From: Mixia osmundae IAM 14324
Lineage: Eukaryota > Basidiomycota > Mixiomycetes > Mixiales > Mixiaceae
Reading direction: 5' to 3'
DNA length: 64,000 nucleotides
Assembly: GCF_000708205.1 (NCBI RefSeq)
Contig: NW_014575556.1
Coordinates: 62,599-126,598, forward strand
Shown: positions 10,859-21,880 of the stretch, one piece after another
Layout of the letters: each line of letters opens with the position of its first letter
Numbering within the stretch: position 1 is the first letter of the stretch
The notes under the pieces: model-generated
The model's database searches: none
What the model was told of the DNA's origin: nothing
Seen by the model: only the letters and a program-made list of their open reading frames with translations
Made by a program: the position numbers and the translations under genes

Positions 10859-13800
10859 ATGGTGAAATGCCTCTGTGTGGCAGAGAAGCCCAGCATCGCA
10901 CGTGGGATCACCGAGATCCTCTCTGGCGGTCGTTCGAGAACGGTGCGCGCAGTGGTCTGCGAGTTGTAAAGGCTCACAGAAATATGATCAACAGCGTAAT
11001 GGAGGCAGTCGATTCGTCAATAACTACGAGTTTTCCTACCGATTAGAAGGCTATCCCGGCTTCACTGATTTTGTCGTCACCGCCGTCGTCGGTCATCTGA
11101 CTGCCAATGATTTTGACGATGCTCATCGCGGCTGGCGCTCCTGCGACGCATTCGACCTCTTTGATGCGCCTATCATCACCTTCATCCCTCCTGTCAGTCG
11201 CCACATGTGACCGTGGACCACGGCTGAAGGTCGTCGATTTCACAGAAGCTCAAGGACGTGGCTCGCAATCTGCAGAATGAAGCTAGGACGGCTCAGATAT
11301 TGATGATCTGGACGGATTGCGACAGAGAAGGCGAGCATATTGGCTGGGAAGTCCAGAACGTCTGTCTCAAGGTCAATCCACGACTAGTCGTTCTACGTGC
11401 CCGTTTCTCTGCCATCATTGCAAAGTCAGCCTTGCCGTCTGGGCGTCGTCAAATGTGCTGACGCGCGTAACAGTCAGATACACCAGGCTTGTCAGCATGC
11501 TGTCGCGCTCGATGAAAGACAAGCGAGCGCGGTAGAAGCACGCATAATGCTCGACCTTCGTGTCGGCGCAGCCCTAACCCGTCTACAGACTTTCAATTTT
11601 CAGGCTGCCTTTCCGGAACTTCAAGGCTCCGTCATCTCCTACGGTCAGTCTCGCTATTGAAAGCACGTCCTTGCATGGCTTCAACGTATTCGCAGGACCA
11701 TGTCAGTTTCCTGCTCTCGGCTTCGTCGTCGAGCAGTATGAGCGAATGCGCAACTTTGTAGCAGAAGCATTCTGGTCGATACAATCTACGCTGCGCCGCG
11801 ATGGCGCCACTGTCACTTTCAATTGGGCACGCAACCGACTCTTTGATCGAGAAGTGGCCGGCATGCTTCACCAGTGGTGCCTCGATGATCCCGAAGCGAC
11901 CATCACTTCAGTACAGACGAAGCCAGCGAGCAAATGGTACGCTATCAGCAAACTTGTGAGCTCCCTCATGATCCCCTTGCCAACAGGAAACCACTGCCGC
12001 TCACGACAGTGGAGCTACAAAAGTCGGGCTCTCGCATATTACGTTTGTCGCCTAAAAAAGTCCTCGAAGTAGACCTATCTTTCCGACTGGCCAGATCTCG
12101 TCTGATAACGAGGACAGATTGCCGACGCCCTCTACCAACGAGGCATCCTCAGCTATCCTCGCACAGAAACAGATCAATTCGATCCTCACTTCAACTTTCA
12201 GGAGCTTATCGAAAAGCAAACGCAAGACACTAGATGGGGTCCCTTTGCGCAAAGGTAGCTCAAGGCTGGATATCGTCGAGCAGTGTCTGATACGCTGTAC
12301 AGACTGCATCGGGGAGAATTTGAGCGGCCAAGAGGCGGCAGAAAGAACGATCATGCTCATCCGCCTATTCATCCGACTGCACATGCTAATCTGCAAGGCG
12401 ACGAAGCGCGCGTGTACGAGCTCGTCACGCGTCGCTTCCTCGCTTGCTGCCACAAGAATGCGACCGGTCGGCAGACAACAGTGAGAGTGTCGATAGCTCG
12501 CGAGGAGTTCAACGCTTCAGGATTGATTGTGCTCGAGCGCAATTATCTCGATGTATACCCTTACGATCGATGGGAAGGCAACGCCCTGCCTGATTTCCAT
12601 CTCAATGAGACCTTCTTACCTGCGACATGCGAGCTCAAAGAAGGCAAGACAACTGGACCAAGCCTACTTACGGAAGCCGATCTCGTCAATCTGATGGACA
12701 AGAACGGCATTGGCACAGACGCGACAATTGCAGAGCATATCGAACATCTCCTTGAACGCGACTATATCTCCCGTGAAAAGGATGGTCGGAGTACGGTACT
12801 TGTCCCGACGACACTTGGTATCGGGCTGGTCGAAGGGTACAACAGACTCGGTCTTGATAATTCGCTCAGTAAACCTCATTTGCGCCGCATGACCGAACAT
12901 CGAATGAGTCTCATCTGCACTGGTCAGCGGACTCAGCAAGATGTGATCGAAGAGACATTAGACGAGTACCGCGAAATGTTCATCGTCGCCCGACGTCAGT
13001 GGCAAACTCTGACAGATACTGTGCGCGAGTTTTCGGAGCTTGGCGCGCAAGACCTGCCGCCAGATGACGGAGCGCCGGTGCCAATGGCCGACGTGGACGG
13101 AGACGAAGATGACGATGCTGGGCCGCCGCCCGCTCGCCGAGCTACAAGAGGCAGAGGCACGCGAGCGAGAGGGGCTGCGCGGGCTACATCGAGGGCTCGC
13201 GGTCGTGGTATGGGAAGAGGTCAAGCATACGCTCGTAGTCCTTCGTCTGCCGTCGATGATCATTTCGATAGTGACGACGACCATCGTTCAGCCCCTATCG
13301 CGGCCCACCAAGAAGCTGCGGCAGAAGTGCCGCGCTGTCAATGCGAACAAACGGCAGTTCTGCGCACTGTGAACAAGGCAACAGCAAACAAGGGCCGAAC
13401 GTTCTACAGCTGCTCCAAGCCTCAAGATTCATCGTGTGGCTTCTTCGAGTGGGCAGACACTGCAACGCCCAGCGTCAAGCGTGAAAGGACTTACAGTCGA
13501 GCTTCGCCTACGAAGAGAGCTCGACCAAAGACTAGCCATCAAAACGGAGATGCTTCAGTCGCGCCTCGCTGTCAGTGCGATCTCACTGCTACTCGTATTA
13601 CTGTGAAGAAGGACGGTCCTAATCAAGGCAGGGAGTTCTGGAAATGCTCAAAAGTCTCTGCAGCCAGTCAGTGCAAGTTGTGCGTCGAGCGTTAAGTGAG
13701 CAGATTTGCGTTGACTTTGCGTACAGCTTTGAATGGATTGAGCAGTCCGGCAACGCCGCGATGACTTCCGGATCGACACCGTCGACGTATAGCTGCTATG

Positions 13801-13907
13801 TCTGCGGCGAACCTCACATGGCCAAGGACTGTCCACAGCGCGACAACCCAGATCGGCGAGCACGAGGGAGGGGAAGAGGCCGCGGGAGAGGCAAGCGAGG
13901 TCGCTGA
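10859..13907 (+). CDS. TOP3: DNA topoisomerase III with GRF and CCHC zinc fingers
   Basis: Type IA topoisomerase that, in the Sgs1/BLM-Rmi1 complex, dissolves double Holliday junctions. Nine exons (10859-10942, 10995-11192, 11246-11424, 11474-11643, 11696-11936, 11987-12068, 12118-12254, 12303-13676, 13727-13907), about 881 residues. Toprim start CVAEKPSIARGITEIL, metal-site WTDCDREGEHIGWE, catalytic Tyr in LSYPRTETDQF, and HPPIHPT, GIGTDATIAEHIE. The C-terminus has a basic RGR-rich linker, two GRF fingers (starting CQCEQTA and CQCDLTA; the second is completed only across the last intron as CKxFEW with Asn), a CCHC knuckle CYVCGEPHMAKDC and an RGRGRG tail. This tail resembles animal TOP3A more than the short yeast enzyme. 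Confidence 0.93.
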
Positions 13908-14003
13908 GAAAGCTAGCTCTCCAATCGTGCAATCTTGTGAGCACCGTCAAAACAATGTTGTTGTCGTAACAAGAACACACTTTCGAGCAGAGGCGCTGAC
14001 GCT

Positions 14004-15496
14004 CTAATCCTGCTTGGCATCTGGGCGAAGACCTCTGACAGTCTTGCCTGCACGCCAGATCTCCTGGTTGTCAATCTCGGCCAATCTACTCGCATATTAG
14101 CGCTTATCAGAGATATAGCGAGCGCTGCACTGACTCCTTGGCCAGATCCTCGTGGTATGTCTTGCGACCGTTGAATTCAAGCGAGCGGCGAGTCTCTGAG
14201 CCGTCACGGACGGATTGGTAGAGCTTCTCGAAGACAGGCAGATTGGCCTTGTGGAACTCCTTGGCCCAATCGAGGGCTCCTCGACGCGCAGTCGTGGAGC
14301 ATGCATTGTACATCTGTCGCACCCTATCAGCAGTCATCACCGAAAGCAAACGATCCTGCGTACGTAGTCCATGCCGTGCGCACCAATGAGGGGGTAAAGC
14401 GACTGGGTAGCCTCTTCGACAGTCTCATTGAATGCTTCCGAAGGCGAGTGGCCGTTCTTGCGGAGGACTTCGTACTGCGCAAGGAACATGCCTTGGATAC
14501 CGCCCATGAGGACGCCACGTTCGCCGTAGAGATCAGAGTAGACTTCCTTTTCGAACGTCGTCTCGTAGAGGTAGCCGGTGCCGACTGCAACGCCGAGTGC
14601 TACTGCCTTCTCCTTTGCCTTGCCGGTCACATCTTGCCATACTGCAATGGAGCCCTGTATGCCACGTCAGCTTTATCATATGATGATGTGGTAAGGACGC
14701 GACCGACATTAATGCCGCGACCCTCCTTGAAGAGCGAGCGGACAGTTCGACCGGAGCCCTTTGGCGCACAGAGGATGACGTCGACGTCCTTTGGAGGAAT
14801 GACACCGGTATCGTCCTTGTAGACGACGGAGAAGCCATGAGAGAAGTAAAGTGTTTTGCCTTTGGTGATCTTGGGCTCGATTTCTTTCCAAGTCTGTGAT
14901 TGTGCTGCGTCGCTGAGCAAGTTCATGATGATTGTGCCCTTCTCGAGTGCTTCGTCAATGGAGAACAGCGTCTTGCCGGGTACCCAGCCGTCCTCCTCGG
15001 CCATCTTCCAGCTTCTGCCGTCTTTGCGGACGCCGACGATGACATTCAAGCCATTGTCGCGCGCGTTCAAACCTTGCCCGTGGCCTGTACAGCACGCAGC
15101 TCGACTTAGCAGGATAGATCTGTGCTGATGCGAGAACCGGCATACCTTGGGAACCGTAGCCAATGAGAGCGAGCGTGTCGTTCTTGAAGTACTCTTGCAG
15201 CTTGGGCAAAGGCCAATCTGCTCGCTCATATACGACCTCTTTCGTGCCTGCAAAGTCGAGTGTCTTCACTCCGCGAGTCTGCTGCTTGCTCTGAATTGGG
15301 CTCGCATGCTCAGTATGCCGCATCCTGGGCGGGAGCGCAAGCAAGCTACCTGGGGAAAGATGTGCTGAAGGACCGCTGTGGCTGCGGGTCGCGATGCTCG
15401 CTGTGCTGCCAAGAGTGCGAAGCTACGCTTCTGTGCTGGTGCGGCTGCCTTGCATGCTGCTCGCAGCGCTTGCTGTGACGCTCTCTTTGATGCCAT
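14004..15496 (-). CDS. ILV5: Ketol-acid reductoisomerase, mitochondrial
   Basis: Second common step of valine, leucine and isoleucine synthesis: isomerisation and NADPH reduction of acetolactate or acetohydroxybutyrate. Six exons (15496-15350, 15290-15146, 15084-14708, 14654-14364, 14313-14135, 14085-14004), 406 residues. An Arg/Ala-rich N-terminus (ASKRASQQALRAACKAAAP) is a mitochondrial targeting signal. Then ALIGYGSQGHGQGLNARDNG (NADPH loop), VILCAPKGSGRTVRSLF, GVLMGGIQGMFLAQYE and GMDYMYNACSTTARRGALDW, the C-terminal knotted domain with metal-binding acidic residues, ending EIWRAGKTVRGLRPDAKQD. Divergent from pseudogene G, 133 bases away. Confidence 0.95.
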
Positions 15497-15629
15497 GCTT
15501 TGCGAGTCACTTTCTCAAATTTTTGAGAAGCGGAGGCTGCCGCTTGCACGTGACCTGACATGCCCTTGGCTTTCGCGATCGAATTGCGGCCGGTCTTCAA
15601 CGTTCCGTTGGCCGATGTTGGTCAATCCC

Positions 15630-16878
15630 ATGATTCGAATCTCCCCGGTCTTCATGCTTGCTGCATGCGTACTGCATCTTGTAAGTCAATAGCGCCGTGC
15701 GTCCTCATCGGCCGATGTCACTGCGCTTTTCTACCACATCGAAGCGACTGCAAGCGCACAGTGCCGTCCAGGTCCTGCCCGTGTCGATCTGGCCTCACTC
15801 GAAATGCTTCTAACTCTTCTCATAGCAAGCGATCGCACAGCTACAAAGTTACGAATTACGTCAATGCCAACAGCTTTGCCCAAGACGGGAGCTCGAGGGA
15901 TGAAGATGGCCTTTCCGTCGATGGCTTTTATAGCCTGCACATCGTTGGCGGAGGTGAAAATCAGCGGAGCTGGTCTGCTCGCATTCGGGCATGCCGCAGA
16001 CTCAAGACCTTGATCACGTTCGCGCTTGGCATGTACGAAACCAAATTCTATCTCGGCCCAGTCTTTCGCGCCTAAGTCGAATGCGGCGGATCAGATGAGG
16101 CTCATATCCTAAGATGGGGATCAAACTGCAAATCTTGCGGTGCCGTACAGAGAAGTATACAAATCAGATCGGTCAGCGATGGGAATTTCCCGTATTGCTG
16201 CCCGAACAGCCGCACGATGCCCTTTCTATCCGCTCAGAGCGCTGCGACCTCATTGCGAGACGACGACGATAGGACCTGCTCAAATATTGGTGGCCGTCAT
16301 TGGCAAAGTAGAGGACTCGGGCACGCTCTTCACAGCGACGGTGCCCGTCCGCCCAAATACTGCTTTCTATTGTCAGAGCTGACATGTCACACTTTGGCGG
16401 CATGCCAATATTCTCAGTCATCATTGAAGCAACAGCACGTGGTCAGACATTTGTATCGACCGAGAGGATCGTGTCCGCACGTCTTAGATGGAGAGGCGAT
16501 CAGATTGCAACCTGGCCGCAAGAAGAGCAAATGTGCTGCGCTGCACTGCAGTTCTGCAAGTCAATATAGCTCTCGGTGTCTTTCAGAACAGCTTTCGAAG
16601 ATTCAGGCCGTTGCACGGGCTGGACGTGTTCGTCGCTTGTCTGCCGATTCAGTAGGGAATGCCTTCGGAGCTGTCACGTCCTGAGGTCATATGCATGTGA
16701 GCTGGCAATTGCCCGTAGCGATTGCTCAAAAGCGTACAACCAGAGCGGCGAATATGCATGCGAAGACGTGTCGACGCTGATCAAGTCGCTCGATGCAGTG
16801 GAGCCTCAAATGCAATGCTTCTATGCGTCACAGCTACACTCAGCTCACTGCGCGAGCGCTTGGCGAGATATGAGCTAG
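15630..16878 (+). pseudogene. Twin-CC family pseudogene (G)
   Basis: All parts of the family appear in order on the plus strand. Signal-peptide-like MIRISPVFMLAACVLHL (15630), VTALFYHIEATASAQC, LEMLLTLLIASDRTATKLR, then in another frame NYVNANSFAQDG and YSLHIVGGGENQRSW followed by ACRRLKTLITFALG (double Cys reduced to Cys-Arg), an in-frame TAA just before VECGGS, then GPAQILVAVIGKV, FSVIIEATAR, ATWPQEEQMCCAALQ, a frame change, VNIALGVF, FVACLP and DCSKAYNQSGEYACEDVSTL. At least two frame changes (near 15853 and 16557) and one stop, plus a missing exon 1-2 junction, indicate loss of function. The alternative is sequence error, but four separate lesions make that unlikely. Its last exon overlaps that of member C on the other strand. 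Confidence 0.7.
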
Positions 16879-18128
16879 AGGCTCAAGTATGAAAGTTCGC
16901 TTGATCTCATCGCAGGCGAAGCGCCCGGGATGAGCGTATTCGGAAGTGCATGCCTTGGAAGGACGAAAAGCCGCAGCTGCGCCACTTCAGCATTCGGTTC
17001 GCAAGGACCGGCAAGGACTGACTCGGGTTGCATTCGATCGACATGACTGAGATGGGATCGATGACTTCTGAGAAGGGACGGAACAAGCCCAAGTTGATCG
17101 TCGTGGCTGATGATTCGACGCGACAGCAAACTCTGTCGACTGGATCCCACGATTGCTGAGCATAGCCAAAATCCCTATTGAAGTCTTCAATTGTTCTGCT
17201 CGTTTGCTCACAAGAGGACGTACCTGAGTGTGATCTGGAGTTGCAGCAGGCTGTCCTCGATCTGGTCGTGCCAGAGCACAACATTACGCAAAAGCGCGAC
17301 CCTAGATGCAAATCCGAACTGGTGGATCATCAGAGCAGCAAAGCTGAGATTCAGGAGGCATACATGCCAAAATGATGCAATAGCAGGGTAGATAGAGGCT
17401 GGCTTGGCAATCACGGCAATCTGCACCCCGCCGGGAGTGGGCCTGATGATAGTCGGGTAATAGGGCGTATGATAGAATCCGATACGCGGGAGAGGACAGA
17501 TTGCGCTTGCTCGGACCGAGAGACCATAAGTTGTGATGGTCGGTCTATCTTGATCGGGCACATCGATGAGTCGGACAGTCCGGAATGGCTCTGCGCAGTC
17601 GATACGAGACATTGTCTCACTGCAGCTCAATTTAGGTGCAGATGGCCCGCCGCACTCTACAAATGTCTGAGCCGTATTGGCAGCGTCGAGATAGTGAACT
17701 TGCGTGCCGAGCGTGAAAGTATAGGTCGATCTGATATGACAGCATGTCCGATCTTGGTCTGACAGCCAGAACGCTTGATCTGTTCCGACTTCGTTGACGA
17801 CAAACGATGCCACTGCAAATTTGACTCTGCGCTCGGAATCGCGCTGAACTTCATCGACATTGAGCTTATCGGCATTCGAGTAGGCCAACGGACGGTACTG
17901 AAAGTCTCGACCGTTGCGAGAGAGGAGCACGATCTGAGCTGATCCCGTCCCGAGAGCAGTATTGCCGAGAGTGGGACAGTAGGCCGTACCCCTTGCTTCG
18001 ATGCGGTAGAGAAGTGCATCAATCTCTGCCAATCGATACTGCTGTGCGCCGATGACAAGAGCGCAAGCCAGAGCGCAGACGCAATGAAGGAACATCGATG
18101 GCCGAGTGTGCAGAGTGAAAATTGCCAC
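16840..18128 (-). CDS. Twin-CC secreted protein, member C
   Basis: Four exons: 18128-17364, 17318-17224, 17174-17023, 16976-16840; about 382 residues, or 371 if translation starts at the second Met (MFLHCVCALACALVIGA), which looks the better signal peptide. Module 1 is encoded without introns: LLYRIEARGTAYC, AQIVLLSRNG, FAVASFVVNEVG, FWLSDQDRTCCHI, TFTLGT, FVECGGP. Module 2: YGLSVRASAIC, GVQIAVIAKP, LLQLQITLR, SWDPVDRVCCRV, INLGLF, IECNP; tail KACTSEYAHPGRFACDEI. The first three family introns are absent here while the three in module 2 are kept at family positions and phases. It shares the terminal-exon length of 137 with member B. Starts 51 bases downstream of the stop of the SDR-like gene. 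Function unknown. Confidence 0.78.
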
Positions 18129-18179
18129 CAGGGTGCATTCGTCTTGTACGACAGCTTGTCAGGAGCTATCTCGGCACGG

Positions 18180-19274
18180 CTACTCTAGCCTGGCCTTGAT
18201 GGGTGCGAGCCCAAACGCGGACCAAAACTCGAGACTGGACATGATCCTGTGGAGCCTTTCCGGTCCTCTGGGCAAGACAAACACTTTTTGCTCCGCCATC
18301 AATTCCACGACCCACTCGGCTTGATGTCCCGTGGCAGCTGCTTTCTCGGTCCTCTGAAGTGCCTTGGAAGCATTTTTTGGAAACGCAGAGCGATCATCGC
18401 CATTGAGTCCCCACGCACTCGCTAGCTCCCACCAGTCGTAGCATCGCGTATCTGACACGATCCATCGCTGTCCCTGTGTTGTCGCTCGGGCATCGGGTAG
18501 CGAGACTGCCACTATTGCACGAGCGAGGTCGAGACCGTGCAGCATGTGGATCGAGCCTTTTGCAGATAGAGCCTCCTTCGTGGGCGCTATCCTACCAACG
18601 TAAGCTCTGATCGATCTCGGACCACCCCACAGTCCGCTCAGATTGAGAACAGTCGTGCTTGCTTTGACTGACCGACTCTTTTCATCGTCTTTCTCTTGGC
18701 TTTGCAATGTCGGAGAAAGCGAGAGGAGCTCATCCTCTGCCACCGCGCGAGGATTAGTAGTATTGTAAGTCGAGTGACGGTCAATGTATCGGATGGGATC
18801 TTGCGCTCTCCAGGCTGCGCCGTCGTCGCTGCCGACCGTACTTGCGTTGTGCTGCATCGTCGGTCCACCGTCATAGATGCCCGTTGAGCCGAGTTGTACG
18901 AACAGCGGTCGAGCAGTGGGATGTGTCGCCAAGTAGTTCTTCACAAGCCGGGTGGAAGCGCCTGGGCCATACAACGGAAAGATGATGACGATCGTTTGAG
19001 CAGCAGGCAATCGCTCGAATTGCTCAAGATCGCCCGTCTGCTCGGCGGACAGTGCCTCCGTCTTGCTGCTTTCGAACGAGAACTTGATCGAGCCATCTCG
19101 TCCGTCTTTGGTCGTGTAGGCGTAGGTGAGCTTGCGTTCATCGAGCAGAGGCATCAGGAAAGTAGAAGTCCAGCCCGAGCCGAGCAAGAGGATGTCGACT
19201 GTTGCATCTGACGTGGCTTCATCCAATCTCACTGAGCCTCGTGAGCCCAGGCAGGTCGTCATTGCTGCCAGCAT
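18180..19274 (-). CDS. NAD(P)-binding epimerase-like protein (atypical SDR)
   Basis: Single open exon of 364 codons. A Rossmann start DILLLGSGWTSTFLMPLL lies near residue 30, then VIIFPLYGPG, LFVQLGSTGIYDG and LNLSGLWGGPRSI, the layout of atypical extended SDRs related to bacterial YeeZ and fungal NAD-epimerase-like proteins. The usual YxxxK catalytic pair is not obvious, so enzymatic activity is uncertain. Its 5' end is divergent from the anoctamin gene with 143 bases between starts. The first Met (MLAAMTTCLG) is used; a second lies four codons on. Substrate unknown. Confidence 0.72.
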   Translation of the reverse strand: MLAAMTTCLGSRGSVRLDEATSDATVDILLLGSGWTSTFLMPLLDERKLTYAYTTKDGRDGSIKFSFESSKTEALSAEQTGDLEQFERLPAAQTIVIIFPLYGPGASTRLVKNYLATHPTARPLFVQLGSTGIYDGGPTMQHNASTVGSDDGAAWRAQDPIRYIDRHSTYNTTNPRAVAEDELLSLSPTLQSQEKDDEKSRSVKASTTVLNLSGLWGGPRSIRAYVGRIAPTKEALSAKGSIHMLHGLDLARAIVAVSLPDARATTQGQRWIVSDTRCYDWWELASAWGLNGDDRSAFPKNASKALQRTEKAAATGHQAEWVVELMAEQKVFVLPRGPERLHRIMSSLEFWSAFGLAPIKARLE

Positions 19275-19417
19275 CGATCGAGTCGAGTCTGTCGGGCAGC
19301 AAGGCGGGCGAACGGCGAACGCGTCGTCCTCTCGTCGCCAACGACGTCATCGCCGCTCTTCCAGCAAGCCCGCAGCATCCAAGTCTCAGCAGCTCAGCTC
19401 GAGCTTGGCTTGGTTCG

Positions 19418-21880
19418 ATGGCGGCGCAAGAGTCGCATAGGCCGGAGAGGATGACTCAGCCGGTCAACACGCTCGACGTCCCTGCTATCAAGGGGGGATC
19501 ATCCCTGCCCCCTCGGACGAGCTCGACAGGCGAGCAGACCATCAATGTTGATTACGTGCTCGTGTACGACTATGCGAGCAAGCCGAAATCAGCTCGTGAC
19601 GATGTTGCAGCCAACTATCGGTTTGTCGTGTCGAAACTCAAAGAAGCTGGCTTGCACGTAACGAGTCGATTGGGTGCACCCAAATCTGACCAGATCCTCA
19701 TCTTCGTACGATGTCCGGACGAGCTGATGCTCAAAGAGCTCAAGCAAGAGCGACTCGATGATTGGCTGCACGGTATATCGAGTACCAAGCAACCCGATCC
19801 CAAATCGGAGCGGGATTTCATCTCTGATCCCGTCTCAGAGGGCGAGCGACTTCGACATGTCTACACCCTCATCACGGGCTACGATGACGAATCGGTCAAT
19901 TCATCTCAAGCCACGCGCTCGAATCGCAAGGCAGGTATCACGCCCGGTACCGGTCATTACACTCGTGTCAAAGCCATCTTTCCGCCTCACAATCCCAAAT
20001 TCAACAAGGACTGGCTACAACGCTGGACCTCTTGGTCTCATGTGGTCAGCATACCCGCCGAAGAGCTCGACAGAGTCAAGGATCACTTTGGTGAAGATAT
20101 TGCGCTTTATTTTGAGTTCCTGCGCTACTACTTCACCAGACTCGTCGTGCCGTCCGCCCTTGGAACGGCGGTCTATCTTGCCAAATGGGAGTACCATCCT
20201 GTCTATTCCATCGTACTCATACTCTGGGCCATTATCTTTGTCGAAGGCTGGACGATGCGAGAAAAAGTCTTGTCCGTACGCTGGCAGACCCATGCGCTTT
20301 CGACCAAAGGAGGCAGACGGCGAGCACAGTTCAAGCCTGCTACTCTGCGCACCTCGCCTGTGACCGGTCTTCAGGAGCCCTTCTTTCCCTGGTACAATAG
20401 AGAGGGAAGGATCCTTGCAACCGTGCCTGCCTTGGCAGTCTTTTCTGCTCTGCTATCTGGCTTGATCTGTATCATCTACACTGCCGAGGTCCTCATCAAC
20501 GAGGTTTACGATGGACCCGGCAAGAAGGCGTTCAGCTTGATACCCACCATCGCATTCGCTGGACTGGTACCCCAAGTCGTCGCGCTCTGGACCAAGGTCG
20601 CTGGAAGGTTGACAAACTGGGAGAATCACGAGCACGAGAATCATCACTACCAGTCTCTGACGCTCAAGACTTTTGCACTCAATGCGCTGGTCTCTTTCGG
20701 CGCCTTGACCTTCACAGGCTACATCTATGTTCCTTTTGGGCGACTCGTCATCCCACAAGCTCTCAGTTTGCTCGCAAACAAGGGCTTGATCGATGCCAAC
20801 CATGCTGCTTCGCCTAAATTTGACATCAACAGTAACAAGCTACGCAATACGCTTATCGCTTTGACGACGACGTCACAGGCCGTCGGAGCCTTCACAGAGA
20901 TTGGTCTGCCGATGTTGCTCAGACTGCTCTCAAGCAAGACGGAGCTTTACAGAAGCACCAACCCCAAGTCGAGTCCGTCTGATGATCCAGAAGAGCATGC
21001 TTTCCTCGAGCGTATCCGTCATGAAGCTGCTCTGCCCGATTATAGGTTTGTACGAGCTGGTCCCTCCTTTTCCCAAGCTCACAAGTCTACCGCAGCTTGT
21101 TCGTCGAGTACGCAGAGATGGTAGTACAATTTGGTTACACCGTCCTTTTCTCTGTCGTCTGGCCTATCGCAGTGAGTAGCTTCGATCTGTTTCTTACCGC
21201 AACTTACCTCAGTGCAGCCTGTGACAGCGTTCGTCAACAACTTCTTCGAACTAAGATCAGATACCTTCAAGCTGTGCTCCAACTCTCGCAGACCGGTGCC
21301 CACGCGAACAGATACTATCGGACCCTGGCTCCGCGCGCTGTCTGTTCTCGTCTGGCTTGGCGCAATGACGAATGCTTCTCTCATCTACATGTACGCCCCT
21401 GGCGCATCTCATCGACCTGGCTTCCTCTCCGGCCCACCGGTCGAGACCATCATTTCCGCCGCAGAGAACATCACAGGCACGGCTCTGACGCACAAATCGA
21501 TCCATGGCAATTTTGCGACGACTCATGTCCACTATGCAGCTACAGCTCCAGATCCCCTGTCTGCACTCAAGTCGACGCTCTTCTCGGCCTTACTCGTTGC
21601 ACTTGCTTGCGAGCATCTCTTCTTGTTCGTCAAGGAGATCATCCGACACGTCGTCACCCGCATATTGTGGTTCAGCAGTAAAGAAGAGGCAGCGCTCCAA
21701 CGGGCTGATTATGTTCTTAAGAAGACTTATCTCGAGACACTCGATCTCAACCCTAAAGAGATCGACCGAAGCCAGCTCGAGGAAAGCGGCGCCAAGTTGA
21801 GCAGCGCCCACGCAGGCACCTTTTGGTCCAAACACGATCCTGCTGTCGATATCATCAATAGCGCGAGCAAGACAGACTAG
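19418..21880 (+). CDS. Anoctamin/TMEM16 family membrane protein (Ist2-like)
   Basis: Fungal anoctamins are ER or plasma-membrane lipid scramblases or tethers. Three exons (19418-21045, 21096-21171, 21218-21880), about 788 residues. A cytosolic N-domain (VDYVLVYDYASK, HVTSRLGAPKSDQILIFVRCP) precedes the first helix region FGEDIALYFEFLRYYFTRLVVPS, WAIIFVEGWTMREK, the NWENHEHENHHYQSLTLKTFALN segment typical of the family, FVEYAEMVVQFGYTVLFS and PVTAFVNNFFELRSD. About eight to ten hydrophobic helices are visible. The tail is short and mostly acidic, without the long lysine-rich extension of yeast Ist2. The start at 19418 is preferred; 19451 (MTQPVN) is possible. The frame is open upstream to 19202 but that overlaps the divergent SDR gene. 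Confidence 0.9.

Noticed and set aside
15625-15650. Sequence resembling a tRNA T-loop (gattcgaatctcccc)
   Set aside because: No matching acceptor, D or anticodon arms nearby; it encodes the signal peptide of pseudogene G.
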